Of a stretch of 64,000 nucleotides of DNA, positions 1 through 12,243 are shown piece by piece. Source of the DNA: Apostichopus japonicus (taxonomy: Eukaryota; Echinodermata; Holothuroidea; Aspidochirotida; Stichopodidae). The stretch is from the NCBI RefSeq assembly GCF_037975245.1, contig NC_092573.1:9020501-9084500 (forward strand), read 5' to 3'. Positions within the stretch are counted from its first letter, which is position 1; each line of letters begins with the position of its first letter. The translations under genes were made by a program, and so were the position numbers. The notes below the pieces were generated by a model. The model saw only the letters and a list, made by a program, of their open reading frames with translations. It was not told the DNA's origin and ran no database searches.

Positions 1-277
1 TCTACCTAGCAAACAATGAAAATTCTTCAATATAAATTCAACTAATTGACAGCGATAATCTATACAAAAAAATACTTATCATTCGCATTGTAGGACCTAA
101 CATTATATGAGTACCAGTGTAGCTTGTGGGGTACAAAACTTAAATGTCATATATATACCTTAAAAACAATGCAACTAAATGGCAGCCTAAAGTAGATGCC
201 TTCATTGCTATGAGTAGCCAACAATATTTTTTACAGTGCTTGATATACTGGATAATAAATATTAACTTGTTGATTTT

Positions 278-641
278 GTACTCTGGTCATGTTGTATGAG
301 TGCCAGGATACCTTGTGGGGTACAGACAGTTAAATTACAATTTGTCGTACTGTACTCTGGTCATGTGGTATGAGTGCCAGGATACCTTGTGGGGTACAGA
401 CAGTTCAATTACAATTTGTCGTACTGTACTCTGGTCATGTGGTATGAGTACCAGGATACCTTGTGGGGTACAGACATTTAAATTACAATTTGTTGTACTA
501 TACTCTGGTCATGTGGTATGAGTGCCAGGATACCTTGTGGGGTACAGACAGTTAAATTACAATTTGTCGTACTGTACTCTGGTCATGTGGTATGAGTGCT
601 AGGATACCTTGTGGGGTACAGACAGTTCAATTACAATTTGT
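278..641. repeat. 74-bp unit array, 5 copies (class A)
   Basis: Units run from GTACTCTGG to CAATTTGTC. Along the array they are distinguishable: GTTGTATGAG in unit 1, GAGTACCAGG and ACATTTAAATT in unit 3, a TACTATACTC linker before unit 4, GAGTGCTAGG in unit 5. Because 74 is not a multiple of 3, one frame reads the unit in all three phases over three copies (222 bp) before a TGA; this creates a meaningless open frame here. Confidence 0.92.
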
Positions 642-776
642 CTCTCAAGAACTTAATAAGAACTAAATCCATCTACCTAGCAAACAATGAAAATTCTTCA
701 ATATAAATTCATCTAATTGACAGCGATAATCTATACAAAAAAATACTTATCATTCGCATTGTAGGACCTAACATTA

Positions 777-806
777 TATGAGTACCAGTGTAGCTTGTGG
801 GGTACA
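777..806. repeat. Box 1 of the monomer (example)
   Basis: Example of the first conserved box: TATGAGTACC, then a spacer, then GTGGGGTACA. It can pair as a short dyad: GTACC and GGTAC arms of 5 bp around a 14-base loop. The box recurs in nearly every monomer with very little change, while the surrounding A+T-rich sequence drifts. A protein-binding site is possible but not shown. Confidence 0.6.
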
Positions 807-964
807 AAACTTAAATGTCATATATATACCTTAAAAACAATGCAACTAATGGCAGCCTAAAGTAGATGCCTTCATTGTTATGAGTAGCCAACAATATTTT
901 TTACAGTGCTTGATATACTGGATAATAAATATTAACTTGTTGATACTGTACTCTGGTCATGTTG

Positions 965-994
965 TATGAGTGCCAGGATACCTTGTGGGGTACA
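965..994. repeat. Box 2 of the monomer (example), seed of the 74-bp unit
   Basis: Example of the second conserved box, related to box 1 at 26 of 30 positions. In most copies the preceding G-rich edge forms a dyad GGTAT/ATACC across GAGTGCCAGG. This box sits at the centre of the 74-bp unit that is amplified in Zone I, so it occurs far more often than box 1. Confidence 0.6.
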
Positions 995-1329
995 GACATT
1001 GAAATTAAATTACAATATGTGTCTCAAGAACTTAATAAGAACTAAATCCATCTACCTAGCAAACAATGGAAATTCTTCAATATAAATTCATCTAATTGAC
1101 AGCGATAATCTATACAAAAAAATACTTATCATTCGCATTGTAGGACCTAACATTATATGAGTACCAGTGTAGCTTGTGGGGTACAAAACTTAAATGCCAT
1201 ATAAATATACCTTAAAAACAATGCAACTAAATGGCAGCCTAAAGTAGATGCCTTCATTGCTATGAGTAGCCAACAATATTTTTTACAGTGCTTGATATAC
1301 TGGATAATAAATATTAACTTGTTGATTTT

Positions 1330-1693
1330 GTACTCTGGTCATGTTGTATGAGTGCCAGGATACCTTGTGGGGTACAGACAGTTAAATTACAATTTGTCGT
1401 ACTGTACTCTGGTCATGTGGTATGAGTGCCAGGATACCTTGTGGGGTACAGACAGTTAAATTACAATTTGTCTTACTGTACTCTGGTCATGTGGTATGAG
1501 TACCAGGATACCTTGTGGGGTACAGACAGTTAAATTACAATTTGTTGTACTATACTCTGGTCATGTGGTATGAGTGCCAGGATACCTTGTGGGGTACAGA
1601 CAGTTAAATTACAATTTGTCGTACTGTACTCTGGTCATGTGGTATGAGTGCTAGGATACCTTGTGGGGTACAGACAGTTCAATAACAATTTGT
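1330..1693. repeat. 74-bp unit array, 5 copies (class C)
   Basis: Class C differs from class A in that unit 3 has ACAGTTAAATT rather than ACATTTAAATT, a TCTTACTG linker precedes it, and the last unit ends AGTTCAATAAC. Confidence 0.9.
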
Positions 1694-2000
1694 CTCTCAA
1701 GAACTTAATAAGAACTAAATCCATCTACCTAGCAAACAATGAAAATTCTTCAATATAAATTCAACTAATTGACAGCGATAATCTATACAAAAAAATACTT
1801 ATCATTCGCATTGTAGGACCTAACATTATATGAGTACCAGTGTAGCTTGTGGGGTACAAAACTTAAATGTCATATATATACCTTAAAAACAATGCAACTA
1901 AATGGCAGCCTAAAGTAGATGCCTTCATTGCTATGAGTAGCCAACAATATTTTTTACAGTGCTTGATATACTGGATAATAAATATTAACTTGTTGATTTT

Positions 2001-2364
2001 GTACTCTGGTCATGTTGTATGAGTGCCAGGATACCTTGTGGGGTACAGACAGTTAAATTACAATTTGTCGTACTGTACTCTGGTCATGTGGTATGAGTGC
2101 CAGGATACCTTGTGGGGTACAGACAGTTCAATTACAATTTGTCTTACTGTACTCTGGTCATGTGGTATGAGTACCAGGATACCTTGTGGGGTACAGACAT
2201 TTAAATTACAATTTGTTGTACTATACTCTGGTCATGTGGTATGAGTGCCAGGATACCTTGTGGGGTACAGACAGTTAAATTACAATTTGTCGTACTGTAC
2301 TCTGGTCATGTGGTATGAGTGCTAGGATACCTTGTGGGGTACAGACAGTTCAATTACAATTTGT
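2001..2364. repeat. 74-bp unit array, 5 copies (class A)
   Basis: Same unit order as the array at 278-641, with TCTTACTG before unit 3. Confidence 0.9.
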
Positions 2365-3052
2365 CTCTCAAGAACTTAATAAGAACTAAATCCATCTACC
2401 TAGCAAACAATGAAAATTCTTCAATATAAATTCATCTAATTGACAGCGATAATCTATACAAAAAAATACTTATCATTCGCATTGTAGGACCTAACATTAT
2501 ATGAGTACCAGTGTAGCTTGTGGGGTACAAAACTTAAATGTCATATATATACCTTAAAAACAATGCAACTAATGGCAGCCTAAAGTAGATGCCTTCATTG
2601 CTATGAGTAGCCAACAATATTTTTTACAGTGCTTGATATACTGGATAATAAATATTAACTTGTTGATACTGTACTCTGGTCATGTTGTATGAGTGCCAGG
2701 ATACCTTGTGGGGTACAGACATTGAAATTAAATTACAATATGTGTCTCAAGAACTTAATAAGAACTAAATCCATCTACCTAGCAAACAATGGAAATTCTT
2801 CAATATAAATTCATCTAATTGACAGCGATAATCTATACAAAAAAATACTTATCATTCGCATTGTAGGACCTAACATTATATGAGTACCAGTGTAGCTTGT
2901 GGGGTACAAAACTTAAATGCCATATAAATATACCTTAAAAACAATGCAACTAAATGGCAGCCTAAAGTAGATGCCTTCATTGCTATGAGTAGCCAACAAT
3001 ATTTTTTACAGTGCTTGATATACTGGATAATAAATATTAACTTGTTGATTTT

Positions 3053-3416
3053 GTACTCTGGTCATGTTGTATGAGTGCCAGGATACCTTGTGGGGTACAG
3101 ACAGTTAAATTACAATTTGTCGTACTGTACTCTGGTCATGTGGTATGAGTGCCAGGATACCTTGTGGGGTACAGACAGTTAAATTACAATTTGTCTTACT
3201 GTACTCTGGTCATGTGGTATGAGTACCAGGATACCTTGTGGGGTACAGACAGTTAAATTACAATTTGTTGTACTATACTCTGGTCATGTGGTATGAGTGC
3301 CAGGATACCTTGTGGGGTACAGACAGTTAAATTACAATTTGTCGTACTGTACTCTGGTCATGTGGTATGAGTGCTAGGATACCTTGTGGGGTACAGACAG
3401 TTCAATAACAATTTGT
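3053..3416. repeat. 74-bp unit array, 5 copies (class C)
   Basis: Matches the array at 1330-1693, including the AGTTCAATAAC end. Confidence 0.9.
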
Positions 3417-3723
3417 CTCTCAAGAACTTAATAAGAACTAAATCCATCTACCTAGCAAACAATGAAAATTCTTCAATATAAATTCAACTAATTGACAGCG
3501 ATAATCTATACAAAAAAATACTTATCATTCGCATTGTAGGACCTAACATTATATGAGTACCAGTGTAGCTTGTGGGGTACAAAACTTAAATGTCATATAT
3601 ATACCTTAAAAACAATGCAACTAAATGGCAGCCTAAAGTAGATGCCTTCATTGCTATGAGTAGCCAACAATATTTTTTACAGTGCTTGATATACTGGGTA
3701 ATAAATATTAACTTGTTGATTTT

Positions 3724-4087
3724 GTACTCTGGTCATGTTGTATGAGTGCCAGGATACCTTGTGGGGTACAGACAGTTAAATTACAATTTGTCGTACTGTA
3801 CTCTGGTCATGTGGTATGAGTGCCAGGATACCTTGTGGGGTACAGACAGTTCAATTACAATTTGTCGTACTGTACTCTGGTCATGTGGTATGAGTACCAG
3901 GATACCTTGTGGGGTACAGACATTTAAATTACAATTTGTTGTACTATACTCTGGTCATGTGGTATGAGTGCCAGGATACCTTGTGGGGTACAGACAGTTA
4001 AATTACAATTTGTCGTACTGTACTCTGGTCATGTGGTATGAGTGCTAGGATACCTTGTGGGGTACAGACAGTTAAATTACAATTTGT
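3724..4087. repeat. 74-bp unit array, 5 copies (class A)
   Basis: Class A order; the last unit ends AGTTAAATTAC rather than AGTTCAATTAC. Confidence 0.9.
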
Positions 4088-4542
4088 CTCTCAAGAACTT
4101 AATAAGAACTAAATCCATCTACCTAGCAAACAATGAAAATTCTTCAATATAAATTCAACTAATTGACAGCGATAATCTATACAAAAAAATACTTATCATT
4201 CGCATTGTAGGACCTAACATTATATGAGTACCAGTGTAGCTTGTGGGGTACAAAACTTAAATGTCATATATATACCTTAAAAACAATGCAACTAATGGCA
4301 GCCTAAAGTAGATGCCTTCATTGCTATGAGTAGCCAACAATATTTTTTACAGTGCTTGATATACTGGATAATAAATATTAACTTGTTGATTTTGTACTCT
4401 GGTCATGTTGTATGAGTGCCAGGATACCTTGTGGGGTACAGACATTGAAATTAAATTACAATATGTCTCTCAAGAACTTAATAAGAACTAAATCCATCTA
4501 CCTAGCAAACAATGGAAATTCTTCAATATAAATTCATCTAAT

Positions 4543-4668
4543 TGACAGCGATAATCTATACAAAAAAATACTTATCATTCGCATTGTAGGACCTAACATT
4601 ATATATGACAGCGATAATCTATACAAAAAAATACTTATCATTCGCATTGTAGGACCTAACATTATATG
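4543..4668. repeat. 63-bp tandem duplication in a monomer
   Basis: The segment from TGACAGCGATAATC to ACATTATATA occurs twice (4543-4605 and 4606-4668). The junction reads ATTATATATGACAGCG where normal monomers read ATTATATGAGTACC. TGA is shared by both parent sites, so replication slippage or exchange at a 3-bp match is a plausible origin. Confidence 0.9.
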
Positions 4669-4836
4669 AGTACCAGTGTAGCTTGTGGGGTACAAAACTT
4701 AAATGTCATATATATACCTTAAAAACAATGCAACTAAATGGCAGCCTAAAGTAGATGCCTTCATTGCTATGAGTAGCCAACAATATTTTTTACAGTGCTT
4801 GATATACTGGATAATAAATATTAACTTGTTGATTTT

Positions 4837-5200
4837 GTACTCTGGTCATGTTGTATGAGTGCCAGGATACCTTGTGGGGTACAGACAGTTAAATTACAAT
4901 TTGTTGTACTGTACTCTGGTCATGTGGTATGAGTGCCAGGATACCTTGTGGGGTACAGACAGTTCAATTACAATTTGTCGTACTGTACTCTGGTAATGTG
5001 GTATGAGTACCAGGATACCTTGTGGGGTACAGACATTTAAATTACAATTTGTTGTACTATACTCTGGTCATGTGGTATGAGTGCCCGGATACCTTGTGGG
5101 GTACAGACAGTTAAATTACAATTTGTCGTACTGTACTCTGGTCATGTGGTATGAGTGCTAGGATACCTTGTGGGGTACAGACAGTTAAATTACAATTTGT
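4837..5200. repeat. 74-bp unit array, 5 copies (class A')
   Basis: Unit 3 has CTGGTAATGTGG and unit 4 has GAGTGCCCGG. Both changes recur in the array at 17271-17634, linking these two distant monomers. Confidence 0.88.
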
Positions 5201-5657
5201 CTCTCAAGAACTTAATAAGAACTAAATCCATCTACCTAGCAAACAATGAAAATTCTTCAATATAAATTCAACTAGTTGACAGCGATAATCTATACAAAAA
5301 AATACTTATCATTCGCATTGTAGGACCTAACATTATATGAGTACCAGTGTAGCTTGTGGGGTACAAAACTTAAATGTCATATAAATATACCTTAAAAACA
5401 ATGCAACTAATGGCAGCCTAAAGTAGATGCCTTCATTGCTATGAGTAGCCAACAATATTTTTTACAGTGCTTGATATACTGGATAATAAATATTAACTTG
5501 TTGATTTTGTACTCTGGTCATGTTGTATGAGTGCCAGGATACCTTGTGGGGTACAGACATTGAAATTAAATTACATTATGTGTCTCAAGAACTTAATAAG
5601 AACTAAATCCATCTACCTAGCAAACAATGGAAATTCTTCAATATAAATTCATCTAAT

Positions 5658-5783
5658 TGACAGCGATAATCTATACAAAAAAATACTTATCATTCGCATT
5701 GTAGGACCTAACATTATATATGACAGAGATAATCTATACAAAAAAATACTTATCATTCGCATTGTAGGACCTAACATTATATG
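5658..5783. repeat. 63-bp tandem duplication, second occurrence
   Basis: Same duplication and same junction as at 4543-4668, with one change (GACAGAGAT) in the second copy. An identical junction means one event was then spread to a second monomer, not two independent events. Confidence 0.9.
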
Positions 5784-6130
5784 AGTACCAGTGTAGCTTG
5801 TGGGGTACAAAACTTAAATGTCATATAAATATACCTTAAAAACAATGCAACTAAATGGCAGCCTGAAGTAGATGCCTTCATTGCTATGAGTAGCCAACAA
5901 TATTTTTTACAGTGCTTGATATACTGGATAATAAATATTAACTTGTTGATTTTGTACTCTGGTCATGTTGTATGAGTGCCAGGATACCTTGTGGGGTACA
6001 GACAGTTAAATTACAAATTGTCGTACTGTACTCTGGTCATGTGGTATGAGTGCCAGGATACCTTGTGGGGTACAGACATTGAAATTAAATTACAATATGT
6101 CTCTCAAGAACTTAATAAGAACTAAATCCA

Positions 6131-6600
6131 TCTACCTAGCAAACAATGAAAATTCTTCAATATAAATTCATCTAATTGACAGCGATAATCTATACAAAAA
6201 AATACTTATCATTCGCATTGTAGGACCTAACATTATATGAGTACCAGTGTAGCTTGTGGGGTACAAAACTTAAATGTCATATAAATATACCTTAAAAACA
6301 ATGCAACTAAATGGTAGCCTAAAGTAGATGCCTTCATTGCTATGAGTAGCCAACAATAGTTTTGGCAGTGCTTTATATACAGGATAATGAAAATTCCCGT
6401 ACTGCTGCTGTATTCTGGTCATGTGGTATGAGTACCAGGCTACCTTGTGGGGTACAGACAGTTAAATTACAATTCCAATATGTCTCTCAAGAACTTAATT
6501 AGAAATAAATCCATCTACCTAGCAAACAATGCAAACTCTTCAATATAAATATATCTAATTGACAGCGATAATCTGTACAGAATAAAACTTATCATTCGCA
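6131..6600. repeat. Zone II-like island inside Zone I
   Basis: From about 6357 the sequence changes to AACAATAGTTTTGGCAGTG, ATACAGGATAATGAAAATTC and GTATTCTGGTCATG, and the next monomer (6514) begins GCAAACTCTTC with CAGAATAAAAC. These are Zone II beta/gamma features. Zone I sequence resumes after about 6600. This looks like a remnant of the ancestral array or a gene-conversion tract. Monomer 6131-6513 also has private changes (ATTCCCGTACTGCTGC, CCAGGCTACC). Confidence 0.75.
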
Positions 6601-6791
6601 TTGTAGGACCTAACATTATATGAGTACCAGTGTAGCTTGTGGGGTACAAAACTTAAATGTCATATAAATATACCTTAAAAACAATGCAACTAATGGCAGC
6701 CTAAAGTAGATGCCTTCATTGCTATGAGTAGCCAACAATATTTTTTACAGTGCTTGATATACTGGATAATAAATATTAACTTGTTGATTTT

Positions 6792-7155
6792 GTACTCTGG
6801 TCATGTTGTATGAGTGCCAGGATACCTTGTGGGGTACAGACAGTTAAATTACAATTTGTCGTACTGTACTCTGGTCATGTGGTATGAGTGCCAGGATACC
6901 TTGTGGGGTACAGACAGTTAAATTACAATTTGTCTTACTGTACTCTGGTCATGTGGTATGAGTACCAGGATACCTTGTGGGGTACAGACAGTTAAATTAC
7001 AATTTGTTGTACTATACTCTGGTCATGTGGTATGAGTGCCAGGATACCTTGTGGGGTACAGACAGTTAAATTACAATTTGTCGTACTGTACTCTGGTCAT
7101 GTGGTATGAGTGCTAGGATACCTTGTGGGGTACAGACAGTTCAATAACAATTTGT
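6792..7155. repeat. 74-bp unit array, 5 copies (class C)
   Basis: Class C array attached to a monomer whose first half resembles the Zone II gamma type, so it is a recombinant. Confidence 0.88.
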
Positions 7156-7839
7156 CTCTCAAGAACTTAATAAGAACTAAATCCATCTACCTAGCAAACA
7201 ATGAAAATTCTTCAATATAAATATATCTAATTGACAGCGATAATCTATACAAAAAAATACTTATCATTCGCATTGTAGGACCTAACATTATATGAGTACC
7301 AGTGTAGCTTGTGGGGTACAAAACTTAAATGTCATATATATACCTTAAAAACAATGCAACTAAATGGCAGCCTAAAGTAGATGCCTTCATTGCTATGAGT
7401 AGCCAACAATATTTTTTACAGTGCTTGATATACTGGATAATAAATATTAACTTGTTGATTTTGTACTCTGGTCATGTTGTATGAGTGCCAGGATACCTTG
7501 TGGGGTACAGACAGTTCAATAACAATTTGTCTCTCAAGAACTTAATAAGAACTAAATCCATCTACCTAGCAAACAATGAAAAGTCTTCAATATAAATTCA
7601 ACTAATTGACAGCGATAATCTATACAAAAAAATACTTATCATTCGCATTGTAGGACCTAACATTATATGAGTACCAGTGTAGCTTGTGGGGTACAAAACT
7701 TAAATGTCAAATAAATATACCTTAAAAACAATGCAACTAAATGGCAGCCTAAAGTAGATGCCTTCATTGCTATGAGTAGCCAACAATATTTTTTACAGTG
7801 CTTGATATACTGGATAATAAATATTAACTTGTTGATTTT

Positions 7840-8203
7840 GTACTCTGGTCATGTTGTATGAGTGCCAGGATACCTTGTGGGGTACAGACAGTTAAATTAC
7901 AATTTGTCGTACTGTACTCTGGTCATGTGGTATGAGTGCCAGGATACCTTGTGGGGTACAGACAGTTCAATTACAATTTGTCGTACTGTACTCTGGTCAT
8001 GTGGTATGAGTACCAGGATACCTTGTGGGGTACAGACATTTAAATTACAATTTGTTGTACTATACTCTGGTCATGTGGTATGAGTGCCAGGATACCTTGT
8101 GGGGTACAGACAGTTAAATTACAATTTGTTGTACTGTACTCTGGTCATGTGGTATGAGTGCTAGGATACCTTGTGGGGTACAGACAGTTAAATTACAATT
8201 TGT
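7840..8203. repeat. 74-bp unit array, 5 copies (class A)
   Basis: Class A order with TTGTACTG before unit 5. Confidence 0.88.
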
Positions 8204-8510
8204 CTCTCAAGAACTTAATAAGAACTAAATCCATCTACCTAGCAAACAATGAAAATTCTTCAATATAAATATATCTAATTGACAGCGATAATCTATACAA
8301 AAAAATACTTATCATTCGCATTGTAGGACCTAACATTATATGAGTACCAGTGTAGCTTGTGGGGTACAAAACTTAAATGTCATATATATACCTTAAAAAC
8401 AATGCAACTAAATGGCAGCCTAAAGTAGATGCCTTCATTGCTATGAGTAGCCAACAATATTTTTTACAGTGCTTGATATACTGGATAATAAATATTAACT
8501 TGTTGATTTT

Positions 8511-9022
8511 GTACTCTGGTCATGTTGTATGAGTGCCAGGATACCTTGTGGGGTACAGACAGTTAAATTACAATTTGTTGTACTGTACTCTGGTCATGTG
8601 GTATGAGTGCCAGGATACCTTGTGGGGTACAGACAGTTAAATTACAATTTGTCGTACTGTACTCTGGTCATGTGGTATGAGTACCAGGATACCTTGTGGG
8701 GTACAGACATTTGAATTACAATTTGTTGTACTGTACTCTGGTCATGTGGTATGAGTGCCAGGATACCTTGTGGGGTACAGACAGTTAAATTACAATTTGT
8801 CGTACTGTACTCTGGTCATGTGGTATGAGTGCCAGGATACCTTGTGGGGTACAGACAGTTAAATTACAATTTGTTGTACTATACTCTGGTCATGTGGTAT
8901 GAGTGCCAGGATACCTTGTGGGGTACAGACAGTTAAATTACAATTTGTCATACTGTACTCTGGTCATGTGGTATGAGTGCTAGGATACCTTGTGGGGTAC
9001 AGACAGTTAAATTACAATTTGT
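8511..9022. repeat. 74-bp unit array, 7 copies
   Basis: The first and last unit variants of class A are kept, but two units are added after the GAGTACCAGG unit, which here carries ACATTTGAATT. The penultimate unit keeps the TACTATACTC linker. Confidence 0.88.
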
Positions 9023-9710
9023 CTCTCAAGAACTTAATAAGAACTAAATCCATCTACCTAGCAAACAATGAAAATTCTTCAATATAAATTCATCTAATTG
9101 ACAGCGATAATCTATACAAAAAAATACTTATCATTCGCATTGTAGGACCTAACATTATATGAGTACCAGTGTAGCTTGTGGGGTACAAAACTTAAATGTC
9201 ATATATATACCTTAAAAACAATGCAACTAATGGCAGCCTAAAGTAGATGCCTTCATTGTTATGAGTAGCCAACAATATTTTTTACAGTGCTTGATATACT
9301 GGATAATAAATATTAACTTGTTGATACTGTACTCTGGTCATGTTGTATGAGTGCCAGGATACCTTGTGGGGTACAGACATTGAAATTAAATTACAATATG
9401 TGTCTCAAGAACTTAATAAGAACTAAATCCATCTACCTAGCAAACAATGGAAATTCTTCAATATAAATTCATCTAATTGACAGCGATAATCTATACAAAA
9501 AAATACTTATCATTCGCATTGTAGGACCTAACATTATATGAGTACCAGTGTAGCTTGTGGGGTACAAAACTTAAATGCCATATAAATATACCTTAAAAAC
9601 AATGCAACTAAATGGCAGCCTAAAGTAGATGCCTTCATTGCTATGAGTAGCCAACAATATTTTTTACAGTGCTTGATATACTGGATAATAAATATTAACT
9701 TGTTGATTTT

Positions 9711-10296
9711 GTACTCTGGTCATGTTGTATGAGTGCCAGGATACCTTGTGGGGTACAGACAGTTAAATTACAATTTGTCGTACTGTACTCTGGTCATGTG
9801 GTATGAGTGCCAGGATACCTTGTGGGGTACAGACAGTTAAATTACAATTTGTTGTACTGTACTCTGGTCATGTGGTATGAGTGCCAGGATACCTTGTGGG
9901 GTACAGACAGTTAAATTACAATTTGTCGTACTGTACTCTGGTCATGTGGTATGAGTACCAGGATACCTTGTGGGGTACAGACATTTAAATTACAATTTGT
10001 TGTACTGTACTCTGGTCATGTGGTATGAGTGCCAGGATACCTTGTGGGGTACAGACAGTTAAATTACAATTTGTCGTACTGTACTCTGGTCATGTGGTAT
10101 GAGTGCCAGGATACCTTGTGGGGTACAGACAGTTAAATTACAATTTGTTGTACTATACTCTGGTCATGTGGTATGAGTGCCAGGATACCTTGTGGGGTAC
10201 AGACAGTTAAATTACAATTTGTCATACTGTACTCTGGTCATGTGGTATGAGTGCTAGGATACCTTGTGGGGTACAGACAGTTAAATTACAATTTGT
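9711..10296. repeat. 74-bp unit array, 8 copies
   Basis: Eight units: the GAGTACCAGG/ACATTTAAATT unit is fourth, the TACTATACTC linker precedes the seventh, and GAGTGCTAGG is eighth. Compared with five-copy arrays, three units were added in the interior and both ends were preserved. Confidence 0.9.
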
Positions 10297-10984
10297 CTCT
10301 CAAGAACTTAATAAGAACTAAATCCATCTACCTAGCAAACAATGAAAATTCTTCAATATAAATTCATCTAATTGACAGCGATAATCTATACAAAAAAATA
10401 CTTATCATTCGCATTGTAGGACCTAACATTATATGAGTACCAGTGTAGCTTGTGGGGTACAAAACTTAAATGTCATATATATACCTTAAAAACAATGCAA
10501 CTAATGGCAGCCTAAAGTAGATGCCTTCATTGTTATGAGTAGCCAACAATATTTTTTACAGTGCTTGATATACTGGATAATAAATATTAACTTGTTGATA
10601 CTGTACTCTGGTCATGTTGTATGAGTGCCAGGATACCTTGTGGGGTACAGACATTGAAATTAAATTACAATATGTCTCTCAAGAACTTAATAAGAACTAA
10701 ATCCATCTACCTAGCAAACAATGGAAATTCTTCAATATAAATTCATCTAATTGACAGCGATAATCTATACAAAAAAATACTTATCATTCGCATTGTAGGA
10801 CCTAACATTATATGAGTACCAGTGTAGCTTGTGGGGTACAAAACTTAAATGCCATATAAATATACCTTAAAAACAATGCAACTAAATGGCAGCCTAAAGT
10901 AGATGCCTTCATTGCTATGAGTAGCCAACAATATTTTTTACAGTGCTTGATATACTGGATAATAAATATTAACTTGTTGATTTT

Positions 10985-11348
10985 GTACTCTGGTCATGTT
11001 GTATGAGTGCCAGGATACCTTGTGGGGTACAGACAGTTAAATTACAATTTGTCGTACTGTACTCTGGTCATGTGGTATGAGTGCCAGGATACCTTGTGGG
11101 GTACAGACAGTTAAATTACAATTTGTCTTACTGTACTCTGGTCATGTGGTATGAGTACCAGGATACCTTGTGGGGTACAGACAGTTAAATTACAATTTGT
11201 TGTACTATACTCTGGTCATGTGGTATGAGTGCCAGGATACCTTGTGGGGTACAGACAGTTAAATTACAATTTGTCGTACTGTACTCTGGTCATGTGGTAT
11301 GAGTGCTAGGATACCTTGTGGGGTACAGACAGTTCAATAACAATTTGT
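10985..11348. repeat. 74-bp unit array, 5 copies (class C)
   Basis: Class C order ending AGTTCAATAAC. Confidence 0.88.
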
Positions 11349-11657
11349 CTCTCAAGAACTTAATAAGAACTAAATCCATCTACCTAGCAAACAATGGAAA
11401 TTCTTCAATATAAATTCATCTAATTGACAGCGATAATCTATACAAAAAAATACTTATCATTCGCATTGTAGGACCTAACATTATATGAGTACCAGTGTAG
11501 CTTGTGGGGTACAAAACTTAAATGCCATATAAATATACCTTAAAAACAATGCAACTAAATGGCAGCCTAAAGTAGATGCCTTCATTGCTATGAGTAGCCA
11601 ACAATATTTTTTACAGTGCTTGATATACTGGATAATAAATATTAACTTGTTGATTTT

Positions 11658-12243
11658 GTACTCTGGTCATGTTGTATGAGTGCCAGGATACCTTGTGGGG
11701 TACAGACAGTTAAATTACAATTTGTCGTACTGTACTCTGGTCATGTGGTATGAGTGCCAGGATACCTTGTGGGGTACAGACAGTTAAATTACAATTTGTT
11801 GTACTGTACTCTGGTCATGTGGTATGAGTGCCAGGATACCTTGTGGGGTACAGACAGTTAAATTACAATTTGTCGTACTGTACTCTGGTCATGTGGTATG
11901 AGTACCAGGATACCTTGTGGGGTACAGACATTTAAATTACAATTTGTTGTACTGTACTCTGGTCATGTGGTATGAGTGCCAGGATACCTTGTGGGGTACA
12001 GACAGTTAAATTACAATTTGTCGTACTGTACTCTGGTCATGTGGTATGAGTGCCAGGATACCTTGTGGGGTACAGACAGTTAAATTACAATTTGTTGTAC
12101 TATACTCTGGTCATGTGGTATGAGTGCCAGGATACCTTGTGGGGTACAGACAGTTAAATTACAATTTGTCATACTGTACTCTGGTCATGTGGTATGAGTG
12201 CTAGGATACCTTGTGGGGTACAGACAGTTAAATTACAATTTGT
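11658..12243. repeat. 74-bp unit array, 8 copies
   Basis: Same unit order as the array at 9711-10296. Confidence 0.9.

Larger units (their letters stand above)
672..1050. repeat. Reference one-unit monomer (379 bp), an ancient dimer
   Basis: This monomer shows the basic unit without extra 74-bp copies. Two 30-bp boxes, at 777-806 and 965-994, match at 26 of 30 positions; both begin TATGAGT and end CTTGTGGGGTACA. They are 188 bp apart, and the next first box (1156) lies 191 bp further on. Other landmarks also pair between the halves: TAGCAAACAAT with TAGCCAACAAT before each box, and after each box CTTAAT followed by CATCTA. I infer that the monomer arose by duplication of a ~190-bp ancestor, after which the halves diverged and gained indels. 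The half-unit is close to a typical nucleosome repeat length, but phasing cannot be judged from sequence. Confidence 0.8.
1..1723. repeat. 1723-bp HOR, copy 1
   Basis: Three monomers of 671, 379 and 673 bp (five, one and five 74-bp units) form one higher-order unit. The next unit repeats the same lengths and variant order from 1724. Differences I noticed are single bases, for example GTCGTACTG against GTCTTACTG before the third unit, and CATTGTTATG at 875 against CATTGCTATG in copy 2. Confidence 0.9.
1724..3446. repeat. 1723-bp HOR, copy 2
   Basis: Same 671 + 379 + 673 bp order as copy 1, with near-identical sequence. The short middle monomer again ends with the ATTGAAATTAAATTAC tail that marks one-unit monomers of this zone. 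Confidence 0.9.
3447..5230. repeat. 1723-bp HOR, copy 3, modified
   Basis: Monomers of 671, 379 and 734 bp. The third is longer by an internal 63-bp tandem duplication, and its 74-bp array carries different variants (CTGGTAATGTGG, GTGCCCGG). The exact 1723-bp rhythm ends here. Confidence 0.85.
9432..11378. repeat. 1947-bp HOR, copy 1
   Basis: Monomers of 895, 379 and 673 bp (eight, one and five 74-bp units). It is the 1723-bp HOR pattern with the first member replaced by an eight-unit monomer. Confidence 0.88.

Noticed and set aside
300-521. 73-codon open frames at 300, 2023, 3746, 7862 and 16622 (plus strand)
   Set aside because: They start at GTG and span exactly three 74-bp units, reading the unit in its three phases. 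They are by-products of the unit length, occur only where unit variants allow, and have no homology I recognise.
278-641. CRISPR-like array of direct repeats
   Set aside because: Units are contiguous 74-bp copies without unique spacers, and no associated genes exist in the window.
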